Shown here: positions 43,825-54,399 of the stretch, one piece after another
Position numbering within the stretch: the stretch's first letter is position 1
Layout of the letters: every line of letters starts with the position of its first letter
Source: Pyropia yezoensis
Lineage: Eukaryota; Rhodophyta; Bangiophyceae; Bangiales; Bangiaceae
DNA length: 64,000 bases
Direction of reading: 5' to 3'
Assembly (NCBI GenBank): GCA_009829735.1
Contig: CM020618.1
Coordinates: 19,763,346 to 19,827,345, forward strand
The notes under the pieces: model-generated
The model's database searches: none
What the model was told of the DNA's origin: nothing
What the model saw: only the letters and a program-made list of their open reading frames with translations
Position numbers and translations under genes: made by a program

Positions 43825-45816
43825 TTAAGGGGGCCGCTCCCCCCGCGCACCAGCGGTGGGGCTCACTGGCAGCGCCGACGCGGCCGCCGCCGCCGCCGCC
43901 GCCGGGGTCATGGGGGTGCCCACCCCCCCCGCGCCCGCACCGCCCGCGTCGGCCGATGGCGCACCGGCGGCGCGCACAGGCGGCGCGTCACCACACGGGG
44001 TTGCTGGTCCCGCCGGTGAACACGACGGCTTGCCCCCCTCCCCTGCCACGACCGCCGGTGACGGCGGCAACGACGCGCCCGGCAACGATGTGAGCGGCGG
44101 CGGCGGCGGCACGCGAGGTAGCCCTGCACCCCCCCCCCCGATGGGCGGGCGTGCCGCGCCAACGGGCACCCGCGGGTGGAGGCGAAGGCGGGACCAGACG
44201 TCTTCGCTAAGCCCCCGGCCAAGACGCAGACCCACCTCCACGACCTCCTCGACCTTGACGCCCACCCCCGCTTCCAAGCGACGGGTGTCAAGGGGGGCTG
44301 CGCCACCCCAGGCGGCCGCCCCACCCCCGCCGCGGCCAGTCCCGCTCGCCCCTTTCGTGCCCGCCGCCGCCCCCGTTCGGCCCGCAGGGGCACCACCCCC
44401 GCCGACCAGCGGGCGGGGCCCCCCCCACGGCGCAGCGTCGGGACCCTTAGCGGCAATGACGTGCTCACACTCAATCACCACCCGCGCCGCCACAAACAGC
44501 ACGTTGAGGTGGGGTCCATATGCCATGAGCAGGTCCCACAGGCGGACCATCTCGCCCATGGGCGGCACACACGCACCCAGCGACGAGATGAGGGGGAACG
44601 CATACATGGCCGCTCGGAGCCCTCGCGCGGAGAGGGCGGCCGCCACAGCCGGCGCCGCGCAGCCGAGCACCTCGTCCAGCAGCCCACACCCGTCCGAGGC
44701 GCCCGCGTAGTGGGCCACGTAGCGGGGGATGGCCGCCCCGACCCACACCCGAAAGCAGGCATACGCGTCGGGCTCGGGGAGGAGGTACAGGAAGGGCGCC
44801 GCGAGGATGGACAGGCACTGCTGGTAGCCCCCGCGGACGTTGCCCGTCGCGTGCACGTAGGCGTTGAGGAGGCGGATGAGCGCCGCCGCGGGCACCCGGG
44901 TGGTAAAGTCTGGGCTCTTGGGGAAGGTCCGCCGCGCGTCCTCGCGGATCTTGCGGTCGTCGGCCGACGGGCCCCGGCGGACGAGCTCGGGGTAGAGGCC
45001 GGGCGGCAGCGGGCCGACGCGCAGCAGGGCCTTCCACACCAGTCCACGAAGGCTGGGCGACCCCGGCGGGGGGGGGGTGGACGCATCGACGGGGAGGCCC
45101 TCGGCGGCTACCATGCGGCGGAGGGCAGGGAGCGGAACGGGGGGGCACGCCATCAACGCCGCCCGGTACCGGTCAGTGAGAGAATGGGCGACGGGGGGCG
45201 TTGGGGGGGGCGGGCGGGCAGCATCAGAGGGGGCGGCATCCCCTTCTGGTGGCGCCGCACAGGGCGGGCGGGCGGGGGGGGAGGAGGAAGACGCGCCGCA
45301 GCCCGCGCGGTCGGCACCGACGTTGCCACCATTCCCGCCGTCGCCACCCCCCGGTGGGGGCAGCCCGTCGGCCGCCCCGTCGCCCCCCCCGCCCGCGTCC
45401 CCGCCGCCGACAGCGCCATTGACGGCAGGGTGGCGCACTCCGGTCGGCGCGGGGGTGGGCGGCAGGGCACCCCCGCCGTCCCCCCACCTGCCAATCGACC
45501 GTGCGGCGGGCGCCGCGTCGGCCGCACCGTCGGCCGCCGCCGTGCCCCACCCCCCCCCCGTCCCCCCACGAGGGGCCTCCGTCCCAGTTACCGCCGCCCC
45601 CCCAGCCACCGTCGCCACAGGCCGCGGCCGCCCCAGCGGCGACCGAGGCCCCGCCGCCGCCGCCGCCGCAATCGCGTCAGCATCGTCGGCGCCTGGGGGG
45701 GGCACGGCCTGCGACGGCGGCGACGCTGCACCGGCCGCCCCCGTCATGGCCGCCGCCGCGGCGACGGTGGCCGACGCGCCGGCGGTGGCGGCCGCGCCGG
45801 CGCGCGCTGGGACCAT
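43825..45816 (-). CDS. BUB2-like TBC-domain Rab GTPase-activating protein
   Basis: TBC proteins accelerate GTP hydrolysis by Rab-family GTPases; fungal BUB2/Cdc16 acts on a Tem1/Spg1-type GTPase in the mitotic exit/septation pathway. The TBC domain spans about residues 210-455. It holds SLRGLVWKALLRVGPLP, the arginine-finger motif IREDARRTFP (family I-x-x-D-x-x-R), the glutamine-finger motif in GGYQQCLSILAAPFLY (YxQ), and VRLWDLLMAYGPHLNVLFVA. A later segment (EEVVEVGLRLGRGLSEDVW) also matches BUB2 order. Both catalytic fingers are present. I start at the first in-frame ATG (45816, 663 aa); the open frame extends upstream to 46491 without ATG as Pro/Arg-rich sequence. The protein is about twice the length of yeast BUB2, with disordered tails. 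TAA stop at 43825-43827. Specific target unknown. Confidence 0.85.
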   Translation of the reverse strand: MVPARAGAAATAGASATVAAAAAMTGAAGAASPPSQAVPPPGADDADAIAAAAAAGPRSPLGRPRPVATVAGGAAVTGTEAPRGGTGGGWGTAAADGAADAAPAARSIGRWGDGGGALPPTPAPTGVRHPAVNGAVGGGDAGGGGDGAADGLPPPGGGDGGNGGNVGADRAGCGASSSSPPARPPCAAPPEGDAAPSDAARPPPPTPPVAHSLTDRYRAALMACPPVPLPALRRMVAAEGLPVDASTPPPPGSPSLRGLVWKALLRVGPLPPGLYPELVRRGPSADDRKIREDARRTFPKSPDFTTRVPAAALIRLLNAYVHATGNVRGGYQQCLSILAAPFLYLLPEPDAYACFRVWVGAAIPRYVAHYAGASDGCGLLDEVLGCAAPAVAAALSARGLRAAMYAFPLISSLGACVPPMGEMVRLWDLLMAYGPHLNVLFVAARVVIECEHVIAAKGPDAAPWGGPRPLVGGGGAPAGRTGAAAGTKGASGTGRGGGGAAAWGGAAPLDTRRLEAGVGVKVEEVVEVGLRLGRGLSEDVWSRLRLHPRVPVGAARPPIGGGGAGLPRVPPPPPLTSLPGASLPPSPAVVAGEGGKPSCSPAGPATPCGDAPPVRAAGAPSADAGGAGAGGVGTPMTPAAAAAAAASALPVSPTAGARGERPP

Positions 45817-46167
45817 GGTGGGGGCGACCGTCCGGGGCCGGCGTGCCCACCCCCCCGCCCCCCCCGCCCGCGGTGGACGGACCACGTCGGCGGCAGCAGC
45901 GCGCCTGACGGCGATAGCGTCGGCGGCGGGGGCGGCACCGGGGATGAAGCGGCTACCGAGATGACAAGCGCCGGGGGGCCAGGGGGGGGGGGCAAGGATG
46001 GGCGGGAAAGGGGGGGCGGGCAAGACGGCCGCCACGCGGCCTGCGAGGCGGCGGCCAGGGGCCCGCGGCGCACGCGGCGCACGCGGCGCCGCTCGCGGCA
46101 CGCGGCGGCCGTCCAGCCGCAGTCCGCGGCGGCCACGGTGGTGACGGTGGCGGCGGCAGGCGATGCG

Positions 46168-46183
46168 GCCACCGTCGTGTCCA

Positions 46184-46216
<33 letters not shown>

Positions 46217-46220
46217 GGGA
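46168..46220. repeat. Long G run upstream of the BUB2-like gene
   Basis: An uninterrupted run of about 30 G begins near 46185, with further G-rich blocks to 46400. On the minus strand it would encode poly-Pro in the extension of the BUB2-like frame. It is probably 5' untranslated and prone to sequencing error or length variation. Confidence 0.7.
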
Positions 46221-47069
46221 GGGAGGAGGGGGGGGGCAGGGCCCGCCGGGGGGGCAGCCGTGGGGCGGCGTGGCAGGGGAAAGGGGGGGGGCGTGAGGGG
46301 GGCGGGGGGGTTGAAGGGGGAGGTTTGGAGGGCCGGGGGGGGGGAGGAGGGGAAGCGGCGAGGGAGGAGAGCGGGGGAGGGGAGGGGGGGAGCGGCCAGC
46401 GACGCGGAGGGTCACGCGGGGGGAGGGCGGCCGGGGCGGCACGCACCCGCGCGGGAGGGCTGTCATGCCGCCCACCCCCCCACACCCCCACAGGTGCACC
46501 GCGCCCGAGTCGCTGCAGTGCCGTCCCGCCCCGAAGAGCGTGTGGGGTGACCGCGTGGACTGCAGAGTTATATTAAGTGGTGGGGACTTTCTCTCCCGGT
46601 CTCAGAACAGTGCGGCCTGGCGGCTTTCATACGGTTTACTGTTCAGAGGGTTGCGGACAGCCCTCTCTTGACCAACCAATGACGGATGTCTGACTCGTGC
46701 TGTCGCTGGTCGTGTCGCTGAGACGCTTGGTACTCAACGGCTTGGACTAAGTCTGAGTAAGTTCTGAGCGTGCGCCCCGCGCCCAGGGCACGTCCTGGTA
46801 ACACTGCGCGAGAGATCGAACACTGAGGCGTCGAGCCTTACGAGACAAAGCGTTGGTGACAGCCGGCATGCGACGTACGTCTCGTGAAGGCATCGCCCCC
46901 TGACCTCCACTGACCCCACTCCCACCCCCCCCCCCTGACCTCCAGACCCTGTCCCAGCCCCGGCCACACCAAGACTGAGGTAAAACTCGCGCAGCGTGGT
47001 GCGTGTGCGTCCTGCTGTCGCGGTGCGACCCCACTCCCGCCCCCCCCCCTCTCCTTCACCCCCGCCCAA
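46221..47069. other. Intergenic between the BUB2-like gene and the HAD phosphatase
   Basis: Upstream region of the BUB2-like gene and downstream region of the phosphatase gene, both on the minus strand. G-rich to 46450, then mixed. No further gene seen. Confidence 0.5.
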
Positions 47070-47984
47070 TCAGTTCATAACTTCCCGCACGGCGGCCAGG
47101 TCCACCCCCCCCGCATCGAGGTCGCCCACCACCCGGGCGGCGCCGGAAAATGCCTCCCCAGCCGTATACGTCGACACGGTCACGAGCACGCGCATGCCGG
47201 CTGCCAGCGCGGCGGCCAGCCCAATGGCACTGTCCTCCACGACCGCGCACTCGGCTGGGTCCACCCCCAGCTTTTCGGCGGCGAGGAGGTACACATCGGG
47301 CGCGGGCTTCTTGGCGGCCACCACGTCACCAGCAAACACCGGGATGCGCGCCGCGGTGTCGGCGCCGAGCATGTTGACAATCTGCTGCACCGCCAGCTCG
47401 TTCGAGGTGGAGCAAACCCCCACGGGCACGCCTGCGTCGAGTGCCTCGTTGACCAGCCGCGCCACACCCGGCCGCAGCGGCACCGCTCCCGTGGCGACCA
47501 CGTCTGAAAAGAGGGCGGTCTTGCGGGCGTGGAGGTGCTTGACCAGCGCCACCCGCGCCGCGTCGTCGGGGGCGCTGGCCGGCCACGAGCGGCCGGCCTC
47601 ATTCCAGTAGGCCGTCATTCGCTCCTTACCGCCACCCGTCTCGAGGAGCCGCCCGTACAGCTCCTCAGACCACTCGTCGGGGAGGCCCGCCTCTGCAAAG
47701 GCAGCGTTGAAGGAGGGGCGGTGGACGTCCCGTTCCGTGTCAGCCAACACGCCGTCACAGTCAAAGAGGAGGGCCCCCAGGGCGGCGGTGGGAGGGGGGG
47801 GGGCACGCCGCCCTGTGGATGACCGAACGGGCGCTGGCGACCGGCCGGCCGCAGCACCGGACAGGAAGGGGGTGGCCACCCGCAGTGCCGCGAAGCCCCG
47901 GGCGGGGTGGTGGCCCCGGGTGGCAGCGGCAAAAGCACCTGTGGCGGCAGTCTGGTACGGGAGGGGGGTGGAGACAAACGCCAT
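47070..47984 (-). CDS. CbbY-type HAD-superfamily phosphatase, plastid-targeted
   Basis: All four HAD motifs are present in order: LLFDCDGVLADTE (nucleophile Asp and acid/base Asp), GVCSTSNE (Thr/Ser motif II), AAKKPAPDVYLLAAEKLGV (Lys of motif III) and VVEDSAIGLAAALAAG (acidic motif IV). This arrangement and the cap sequence fit plastid CbbY-type enzymes, some of which remove inhibitory xylulose-1,5-bisphosphate that blocks Rubisco; the substrate here is inferred only from family. The first about 60 residues are Ala/Ser/Arg/Pro-rich with few acids, a transit peptide. ATG 47984 gives MAFVSTPLPY, with Phe at position 3 as in red-algal leaders; ATG 48011 is an alternative 9 codons upstream. TGA stop at 47070. 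Intronless. Confidence 0.88.
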   Translation of the reverse strand: MAFVSTPLPYQTAATGAFAAATRGHHPARGFAALRVATPFLSGAAAGRSPAPVRSSTGRRAPPPPTAALGALLFDCDGVLADTERDVHRPSFNAAFAEAGLPDEWSEELYGRLLETGGGKERMTAYWNEAGRSWPASAPDDAARVALVKHLHARKTALFSDVVATGAVPLRPGVARLVNEALDAGVPVGVCSTSNELAVQQIVNMLGADTAARIPVFAGDVVAAKKPAPDVYLLAAEKLGVDPAECAVVEDSAIGLAAALAAGMRVLVTVSTYTAGEAFSGAARVVGDLDAGGVDLAAVREVMN

Positions 47985-48029
47985 GGCGGCGAAGGGGGGG
48001 GCAGCCAGCATTGGCACGCTGTCGCACAA

Positions 48030-50039
48030 CGCGCCGTCCGGGCAGGCAAAGAACGAAGAATGGCGGGAGACGACAGGGACCAGAACGCAACAGGTGGGTG
48101 CGGGGTTGGGATTGGGGCAAAAGGGCGATCATCTGTTTCTGTGAGGGAGATGGGCCATCTGGGCGCGCTACACGTGGCACGGACCAGCAATGAGCTCTCC
48201 GCCACTTCACAAAAAAAAGAAATGCAAAACCAGCCACATTTCTTTCAATCTGGCATGGACGCTGCAGTCAAGAATCAAGAAAATCGGTAATCTTTAGATA
48301 CATCCGCACCATTAATCTGCACTACTAAATCTATCTAGTAAAACTCGCAAATAAAGAATAAATGGTTTTATTGCTCGCTGAGAGCTTGTCAGTAAGCATT
48401 CCCCTTACCTTGGCAGTACTCTGCTGTGTCGCGCACAGTGCTCTTTACCTGGGTCCACAACCAGTTCATGACGTCCACTGGTCAGTGGCACCCACCACCG
48501 TGTTGATGTCGGATGCAATCGGCACCTCCCAGCAGAGCGTGTGGCCAGCGAGCGTTGTTGAAAGGGTAGGGGTAGCGCGGGCGCTCAGGATGGCGGCCGC
48601 AGTATCTGCGCGAGGGACTGGGGTCCGATTCCCCCTGTTCTTTTTTTTCTCTCTGGACCCTGAGATGAGTGGAGAAGACGGCAAAGACTGCGGCGAGGGG
48701 CGGGGATCGGCGCGTGCCGGAGAAGCAATGGCCGCATGACAGAGTGACCACCGCCGCAGTACTGTGCCTCAATATACATGCTGAGTTCATTGGTAAGGAG
48801 GGTGGGAGAATGCAAGCACAGGGGGGTGGAGGGGATGCGGTCCCCTCACTGAGTCAACAGCAATTACTGTATAGAAAGAGAGCACGTCAATATTGTAAAC
48901 TATTGTGCTCGCTAGGATGTGCTCTGCACAGATGCGCTCAATGTACGTCCTGCATCGGCAATGTTGGTGCCACCTATGCTCTACAGCACTCGAACAAAGA
49001 GGACATTGCAGCCTGCCCAAACATTGGAGTCAGCAGAGCCGGGACTATACGTAGGGACATCGGATCGCATTCTCATGTACAATGGGAGCGAGTGGCCTAC
49101 AGTGAGAGCGCCCATTTCTGCGCCAGCACTGCGTACGCACATCCACCAGCTTCTGGTCAGAGAACCCTGGATGGGCGGACGTCCAATGTCTGAGTGTGGC
49201 CCAAGGTGCTACGATCAGTACTACCCATCATTCATTCGCGAGCGAAAATAGGAATTTTACCAGCTATTGATCTATGTGGGTATGGTGTTCCAAAAAACTT
49301 GGCTGCGAGGCTGGCCACTGTCTTGAACATGATGCACGGAATATTTTGAAAACAATCGTCCATGCCAAGTTGTCAAGCGAAATCGCATGCTGACTTTTTG
49401 ATATGACCTACGAAGCACTGGCATGTAATCACCAGACAATAAAACAGAAAAGTGGTTCATGGCTTCATTGCTCGCCATCCGTACTTCTCTTCGCCTGCGT
49501 CAGGGCACCCGTTCCTGCGAGAACTACGAGTGACCGAATTCTTCGCCATGCTTCGTGGTCGCATGTCTTCCTTTGCTAGCGACAAATAATCTCGGAGTTC
49601 GGTTGAATGAACGACCGACATGCGCACCGGGCGAGCTTTTGCTCCCAATGCACTATTTCGGGGGTGTATGAAACCCGGTTCCTGCTTCCAGATTGCAGTT
49701 TTCCCATTTCGTTCTGTCTTATTGCGAGGACAATAAGAGCGTTTGGAAGGTGACCTAAGAAACGTCTCCGATGAGCTGTGTTCGTGGTAGGACTGCATTG
49801 CATGAGCTTCCGCTATTGCGCAAAAAAAGCGGTCTGGCTCTGCTGAGATTTGTGAGTGCATTGAAGGAGAACCACCATCAGATCGGCCACATAGAGTGAT
49901 CCTGGCGAAAAGTGCCGTAGAATATGGCAAAGCGAGGCACCGACAAGTGGCTTAGTTTGTTACTTTGTGCCTCGCATCAGAAATTTCGTACGCTTTGCCT
50001 TACTTAATTGATTTCTCGTGCTAAGATGCACAGGCAGAA
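48030..50039. other. Lower-GC intergenic region, no gene recognised
   Basis: GC falls sharply right of the phosphatase. Two plus-strand AATAAA words lie at about 48350-48360. Short frames at 48466-48684 (minus), 48919-49251 (plus) and 49457-49930 (minus) have mixed composition but no family motif. Most likely degraded transposon and unique spacer DNA. Confidence 0.45.
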
Positions 50040-51608
50040 GTGAGAGAGCAACAGATTTTCTCCTATGAGTCAAGCACGAAGATGTTCAAATTTACACAAA
50101 AATGTTCACCCGCCCATCCGAGATCGGGTCAGCTGTCGAACCTCCCAACGCACTCTTGCTCCCCCCGTAGCCGCCATATAACTTCCCTCGAGGCAACACC
50201 CCGCGTACAGGCGCTTGTTGCTGCCGGTAGCACCCTCAAAGCAGCGGCGGCCACCGTCGCGGCGGACACGGGCCTGCGGGGGCCGGCGTTGGCCACCGCC
50301 TACCGCCGCCACCGGATCGATGCCGGTTCTGCCCACAGCAACGCTGTGATGTCCAAGGAGCAGGAGCAGGTGCTGGTGGGCGTCGCAGAGGCATTCAGCG
50401 TCAACAACCTCCCCCTCTCCCGGCTCCAGCTGAAGGCGCTAGTCAACAATCGCTTTGGGGCGACCGTCTCCCGCGAGTGGATGAACCGGTGGCTGGCGCG
50501 GCATCGTGGCAAACTGTCGCTAAGGGCGTGCAAAACCCTGGCAGACAAGCGCGCTAAGCCACAAGTGTACTTGCGAGTACAGTGCTTCTGCCTGAAGATC
50601 CGAGTGTTTTTGGACCGCCACCACTTTTCACCCGACTGCGTCTTCAAATAGGATAAGACGCGAATCGTGCAGCACGGCGGCAACCTGGTCGCCAAGCGGA
50701 TTGAAGCGCGCAATAAGGAGCGCCCCAACGTCGTGCCGACGTGCCGGAACGCCGTGGCATCCCTGCTGACTTTTATCTCGGCTGATGGGAAGGTATTTTT
50801 CAGTGTGTAGGTTTCGAACGCGAGCTTTGATGAGAGCCGTACGGCTGATGTCTCTTTTACTTTGACAGAGGCCCCTCGAGTCAGCAGGCGTGCGTGGCCT
50901 CCTTATCATTGCTGGGCCGACACGGGGTTCTTGGACGGGGAGACTTTTTGTGTGGTGATGGACCATTTCTGTACCGAGTGGGCCGTCCGCAACTCTAGGC
51001 GTGAGGCACTTTCGTTTGGTGACCAGTTGGGCGCCCACACGCAGGCGCAAGTGATTGAGCAGTGCATGTTAAGGGCGGTCTTCCTTTTCTTCTTGACGCT
51101 CAACTCCTCCCCCATCAACCAGCCGCTCGACGCCTACCTTCTTGCCTCGCTCAAGGGGCATACTACGTGGACCAACGAGCAGGGCATCATGGACTGCGTT
51201 TTGTCGTCAACAAACGCGCGCGACTCGCTGCTGCTGGCCGCTTACACGGCGGAGGTGATGGCCTTCACGTCGGACGCCACCGTTGGCTCCTTCCGGTTGT
51301 GCGGGCTATGGCCATTCAGCCCTGCCACAATGCTGCAGCGGGCCAAGGACATCCTCGGCATGGCGGCGGAGAATGCTTCCGCGAGGGAGGTGGCGCAGAG
51401 CGCAGCGGCTGCCGTCATATCGGAGGCCACCCAGCGCAACACCAGGAGCCACAAGGGGACCTCGACGGGTCCGGCGTCGGTGCAGCGCTCCGTTCTTCAC
51501 TCGGGCGCTCCATTGACTTCCCAGGCCTACGCGCGGCAGGCCGCCCGGGTCAAGCTGAAGGAGGAGAAGTGTAAGGCTTTTACCCCTAATCCCATGCCTC
51601 ATACCTAA
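50040..51608 (+). pseudogene. pogo/DDE_1-like transposase, decayed
   Basis: One plus-strand frame runs from about 50040 to 51608 with two TAG stops (50649-50651 and about 50808). N-terminal segment: VQALVAAGSTLKAAAATVAA, a helix-turn-helix-like start, then AVMSKEQEQVLVGVAEAFS and SREWMNRWLARHRGKLSLR, the CENP-B/Tc5-like DNA-binding part. Core: DKTRI directly after the first stop stands where DDE_1 enzymes have DET, so the residue after Asp is Lys; VVMDHFCTEWAVRNS holds the second Asp; NSSPINQPLDAYLLASLKG the third. The C-terminus is a Lys/Ala-rich helix. Only the two stops break the frame, so decay is moderate. Different family member from the one at 25367-26732. Confidence 0.75.
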
Positions 51609-52819
51609 GTGATAACATCTGGGGCCTCTCCTTACAGATCCTGCCGAACCAACTCCTGGCAACATGGATCAGTTCCTTGTATTTTGGGGCAAGACGCGGT
51701 GTACCTTCCAGACTCAAGATGAGTCAGCCGCTCTCTCACGGTGTCTGCTGGCCGCACGACAGCAGCCATCGACAACCCATCATGGCCTGTCGAAAGGCGC
51801 CACCGTCAGCACGCATGTGGAGCCACATCTGCCACAGCTGGCAAGTCCGTTAGAATGACCTCGCTGCAGCATTGCAGCGATGTGGCTGGCTAGCCGGCTG
51901 GCCGATTCGGTCGACTCGATCGAACCGTGCTTACACAAATCTCGGACCTTCGGAACAACTGGCGTCTGGGGCCCGCTGGGATGGCGCACTAGGCGCCGCA
52001 CGCCGGGCCCCTTTGTTTGCGGCAAACTGGGGCTACACTCCTTTAGTGCGCACGCCCGCTCATGCTTTGTTCTGAGAGCCATGCTTTGTTTTTGGGCCGT
52101 TTTGTGCCGACCGGCGGCGCGACGGGGAAACGCATGCTTTGGGGCACCTCAGGTGCCCCGACGCGAGTATATAGTGCGCGGGTGTCGGCGCCACCGGGGG
52201 AGACCGGAGGGGCGATCACAGTCACAGACTAAAGGCGACCTTAACCCTTTGAACCCCCCTCGATCACCACCAACGTCGCGCCGTGTTCTTCCCCAGACGC
52301 ACCACTGTCACCACATTCATCCTCTTCACTGCACCCTGTCGCCCTATTGGCCGGCACGGATCGCTGACGCCATCACGCGTACGTTGAGGGCTGCCCAAGT
52401 GTGGGTGGTTCCTCACAAGAAGGCGCAGCGAGCGGAGGAGCGTCTCTGCAAGAGGGCGGACAAGGAAAAGTGTAGCAATATGGATTACCGTATTGTGACC
52501 CTAATATAGGGGGACTACTTCTAACCCTTAGCTTTCAATTTTAGAGTCCGGCTTGGTCACGGTATCTATAAGTTACGTATGACCAGAGGGACTCGCATCT
52601 TGGGGTGGAGGGTAGTTAGTAGTGTTTCCGAGGGTTTATAACGAGGGGGCCGGCGGCGAATCCACCGCCGGCCATGGTAGAACAACAAACCCCTCCCATT
52701 TGGGCTCCCATCTTGGTCCCGTGGCTTGCGCTCCAAGGACAGCAACCTTGGCCTCCCGGTGAAGTTGGTGCCGATCCCCCTTGGTGAGTGTTCCCTGAGA
52801 GTGGACGTGCAGCGGATAC
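51609..52819. other. Intergenic with a promoter-like patch
   Basis: Right of the transposase pseudogene. CATGCTTTG occurs three times between 52059 and 52140, followed by a palindrome and a TATA-like box (listed separately). Downstream frames (52300-52510) end quickly. Possibly the terminal or promoter region of an unidentified transposon. Confidence 0.4.
52141..52172 (+). promoter_or_regulatory. Palindrome followed by a TATA-like box
   Basis: GGGGCACCT (52141-52149) and AGGTGCCCC (52151-52159) form a 9-bp perfect palindrome around one base. GTATATAG follows at 52167. The spacing would suit a bound dimer next to a core promoter, but no convincing gene follows. Confidence 0.35.
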
Positions 52820-53130
52820 CTACTGCGCTACAACAAGGCTGAGGACCAGCGCCTGTTGAATACGAAGAACAACACCTGCCGGGTCCGTACGAGCCAGACG
52901 CGCCGAGGGGGGCGCGGGTGGGTGGGGTGCAATTATGGGGAGCACTGAGGGTGCCCTGAGTGCTCTGTGGGTCCAGCTGGCAGCGCAGAGATCTCGGAGC
53001 ATCATCGGGAGTGCACTGCGGCGAGCTCCAGTGATGAGTACTATGTGAGCAGCGTAGAGGGGGGAAGAGAGCGAATGACCTGCTATTCTTCTTGTTCCTT
53101 TCTCGGATCTCGAGTGAGCATTCGTGTGTA
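52820..53130 (+). pseudogene. Unrecognised coding-like fragment with Cys/His pairs
   Basis: The frame reads LLRYNKAEDQRLLNTKNNTC, then GWVGCNYGEH, a TGA, and GCPECSVGPAGSAEISEHH followed by REC. The Cys and His spacing (C...C...H...CPEC...HH..C) resembles a small zinc-binding domain, and the composition differs from the surrounding spacer. I do not recognise the family. One internal stop and no clear start make it a remnant at best. Confidence 0.3.
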
Positions 53131-54399
53131 GCTTTGAACACTTTCGTACTCGACTTTATGCACGGCCCGCACTGACTTGTCAGGCATCCGAACCGCGCCG
53201 CTATTGTGAGAGAAAAGCGGACAGCGATACCACCGCCCAGTCAATTACTACGATGGGGCTTCGTGAGCTGAGTCCTTTCTTCATGGCCACCTTGCGTGCC
53301 GGAAGTCCATATGGGCGGACCCTTCATCGGAACCTTGCCTGAGATCTTACAAGATACTTTCTGCAGGAGCAGATCAGGGGTGCTGAGATACGTGCTCTTT
53401 CACGTGAGTGTGCACAACTCCAAATTCGTGATAGTCGAATACCAATAACTGTGGCAATACAGGCAGAAATAGTGTCAGACTCACGACCTACAACCGGCCG
53501 TGGATCCGCGCAGTAGGGGCGGCCGACGTCCGTGTGCACCCCAGACACAGAAATTCCAGAGTCCTTCTTCTTCGTCCTTCGGTCTCTCCGCGCAATCACC
53601 CCCCTCGAGCGCCATGCCCACGCTCATGTAGAGGTGGCACAGGCGCCCCACGCCAGGGGCACGCACGCGCGCCCACACGGACACCCGTGCACGCATGACC
53701 CCCAGACGCACGCAGGCGGGCCCACACGGGCACGCGCGGGCCAAGCCCCCCCCTCTCGTGCACGCACTAAATACGTAGGTGCGCGCACGCAAGGAGTCCC
53801 GGATCCACTCGAGCGACTCCCTCCACACACGTCCCCGAAAGCCCTGCAGGGCACGGACAGCACGCCTCGGGAACGCCAATCAGCCACCCGTGTGACACGC
53901 AATCACGGACGTCGCGCAATGTCACTGACTCATTGGCCCGCATCGTCGGCGACCGGAACCACTGCAATTCGCTGCATGTTTTTCACGCATTTCAACCCCT
54001 TTTGAAATGCAACATATGCAGTACGATGTCTGCATTTCAGCTGCACCAAAGAGCCGTCGTAGTTACGCAGGACAGCGATTATGCAGCCGCGCATGCAACG
54101 CGATGCAGTGCAAACTGCAAAGAAAACATACAGTGAGTTGGATAGGCATCGCAAGGAGTATCCGGCAGCAACCGGATGCCGGCCTGTTCGCTTCCGGTCC
54201 ATGTGGAATTGTCCTTCGATTTTTATGCACTTTCTTTGATGTCTATTGAAATGGTATTTGCCAGCACGTCGCACGCCGGCGAGTGCACCGCGGCGGGGCA
54301 CCTCGATCACCGAGATCCTGGGCACAGACACCGACACAGACACGGCCACATGCGGTGTTCGTGTCATGGCACAGTGCCGGCCACCACCTCTGCCACATG
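53131..54399. other. Intergenic, no gene recognised
   Basis: Mixed GC. A purine/pyrimidine-alternating patch of CACGCACGCG- and CACACGGG-type words lies at 53640-53770. No motif in any frame. Confidence 0.45.

Noticed and set aside
44176-46296. 706-codon plus-strand open frame
   Set aside because: It lies antisense to the BUB2-like TBC domain and encodes Arg/Gly/Pro low complexity. It exists because stops are rare in this GC-rich DNA.
48620-48652. B-box-like GGTCCGATTCCCC followed by a T run
   Set aside because: The T stem has a mismatch and no upstream sequence pairs as an acceptor or gives a proper D arm.
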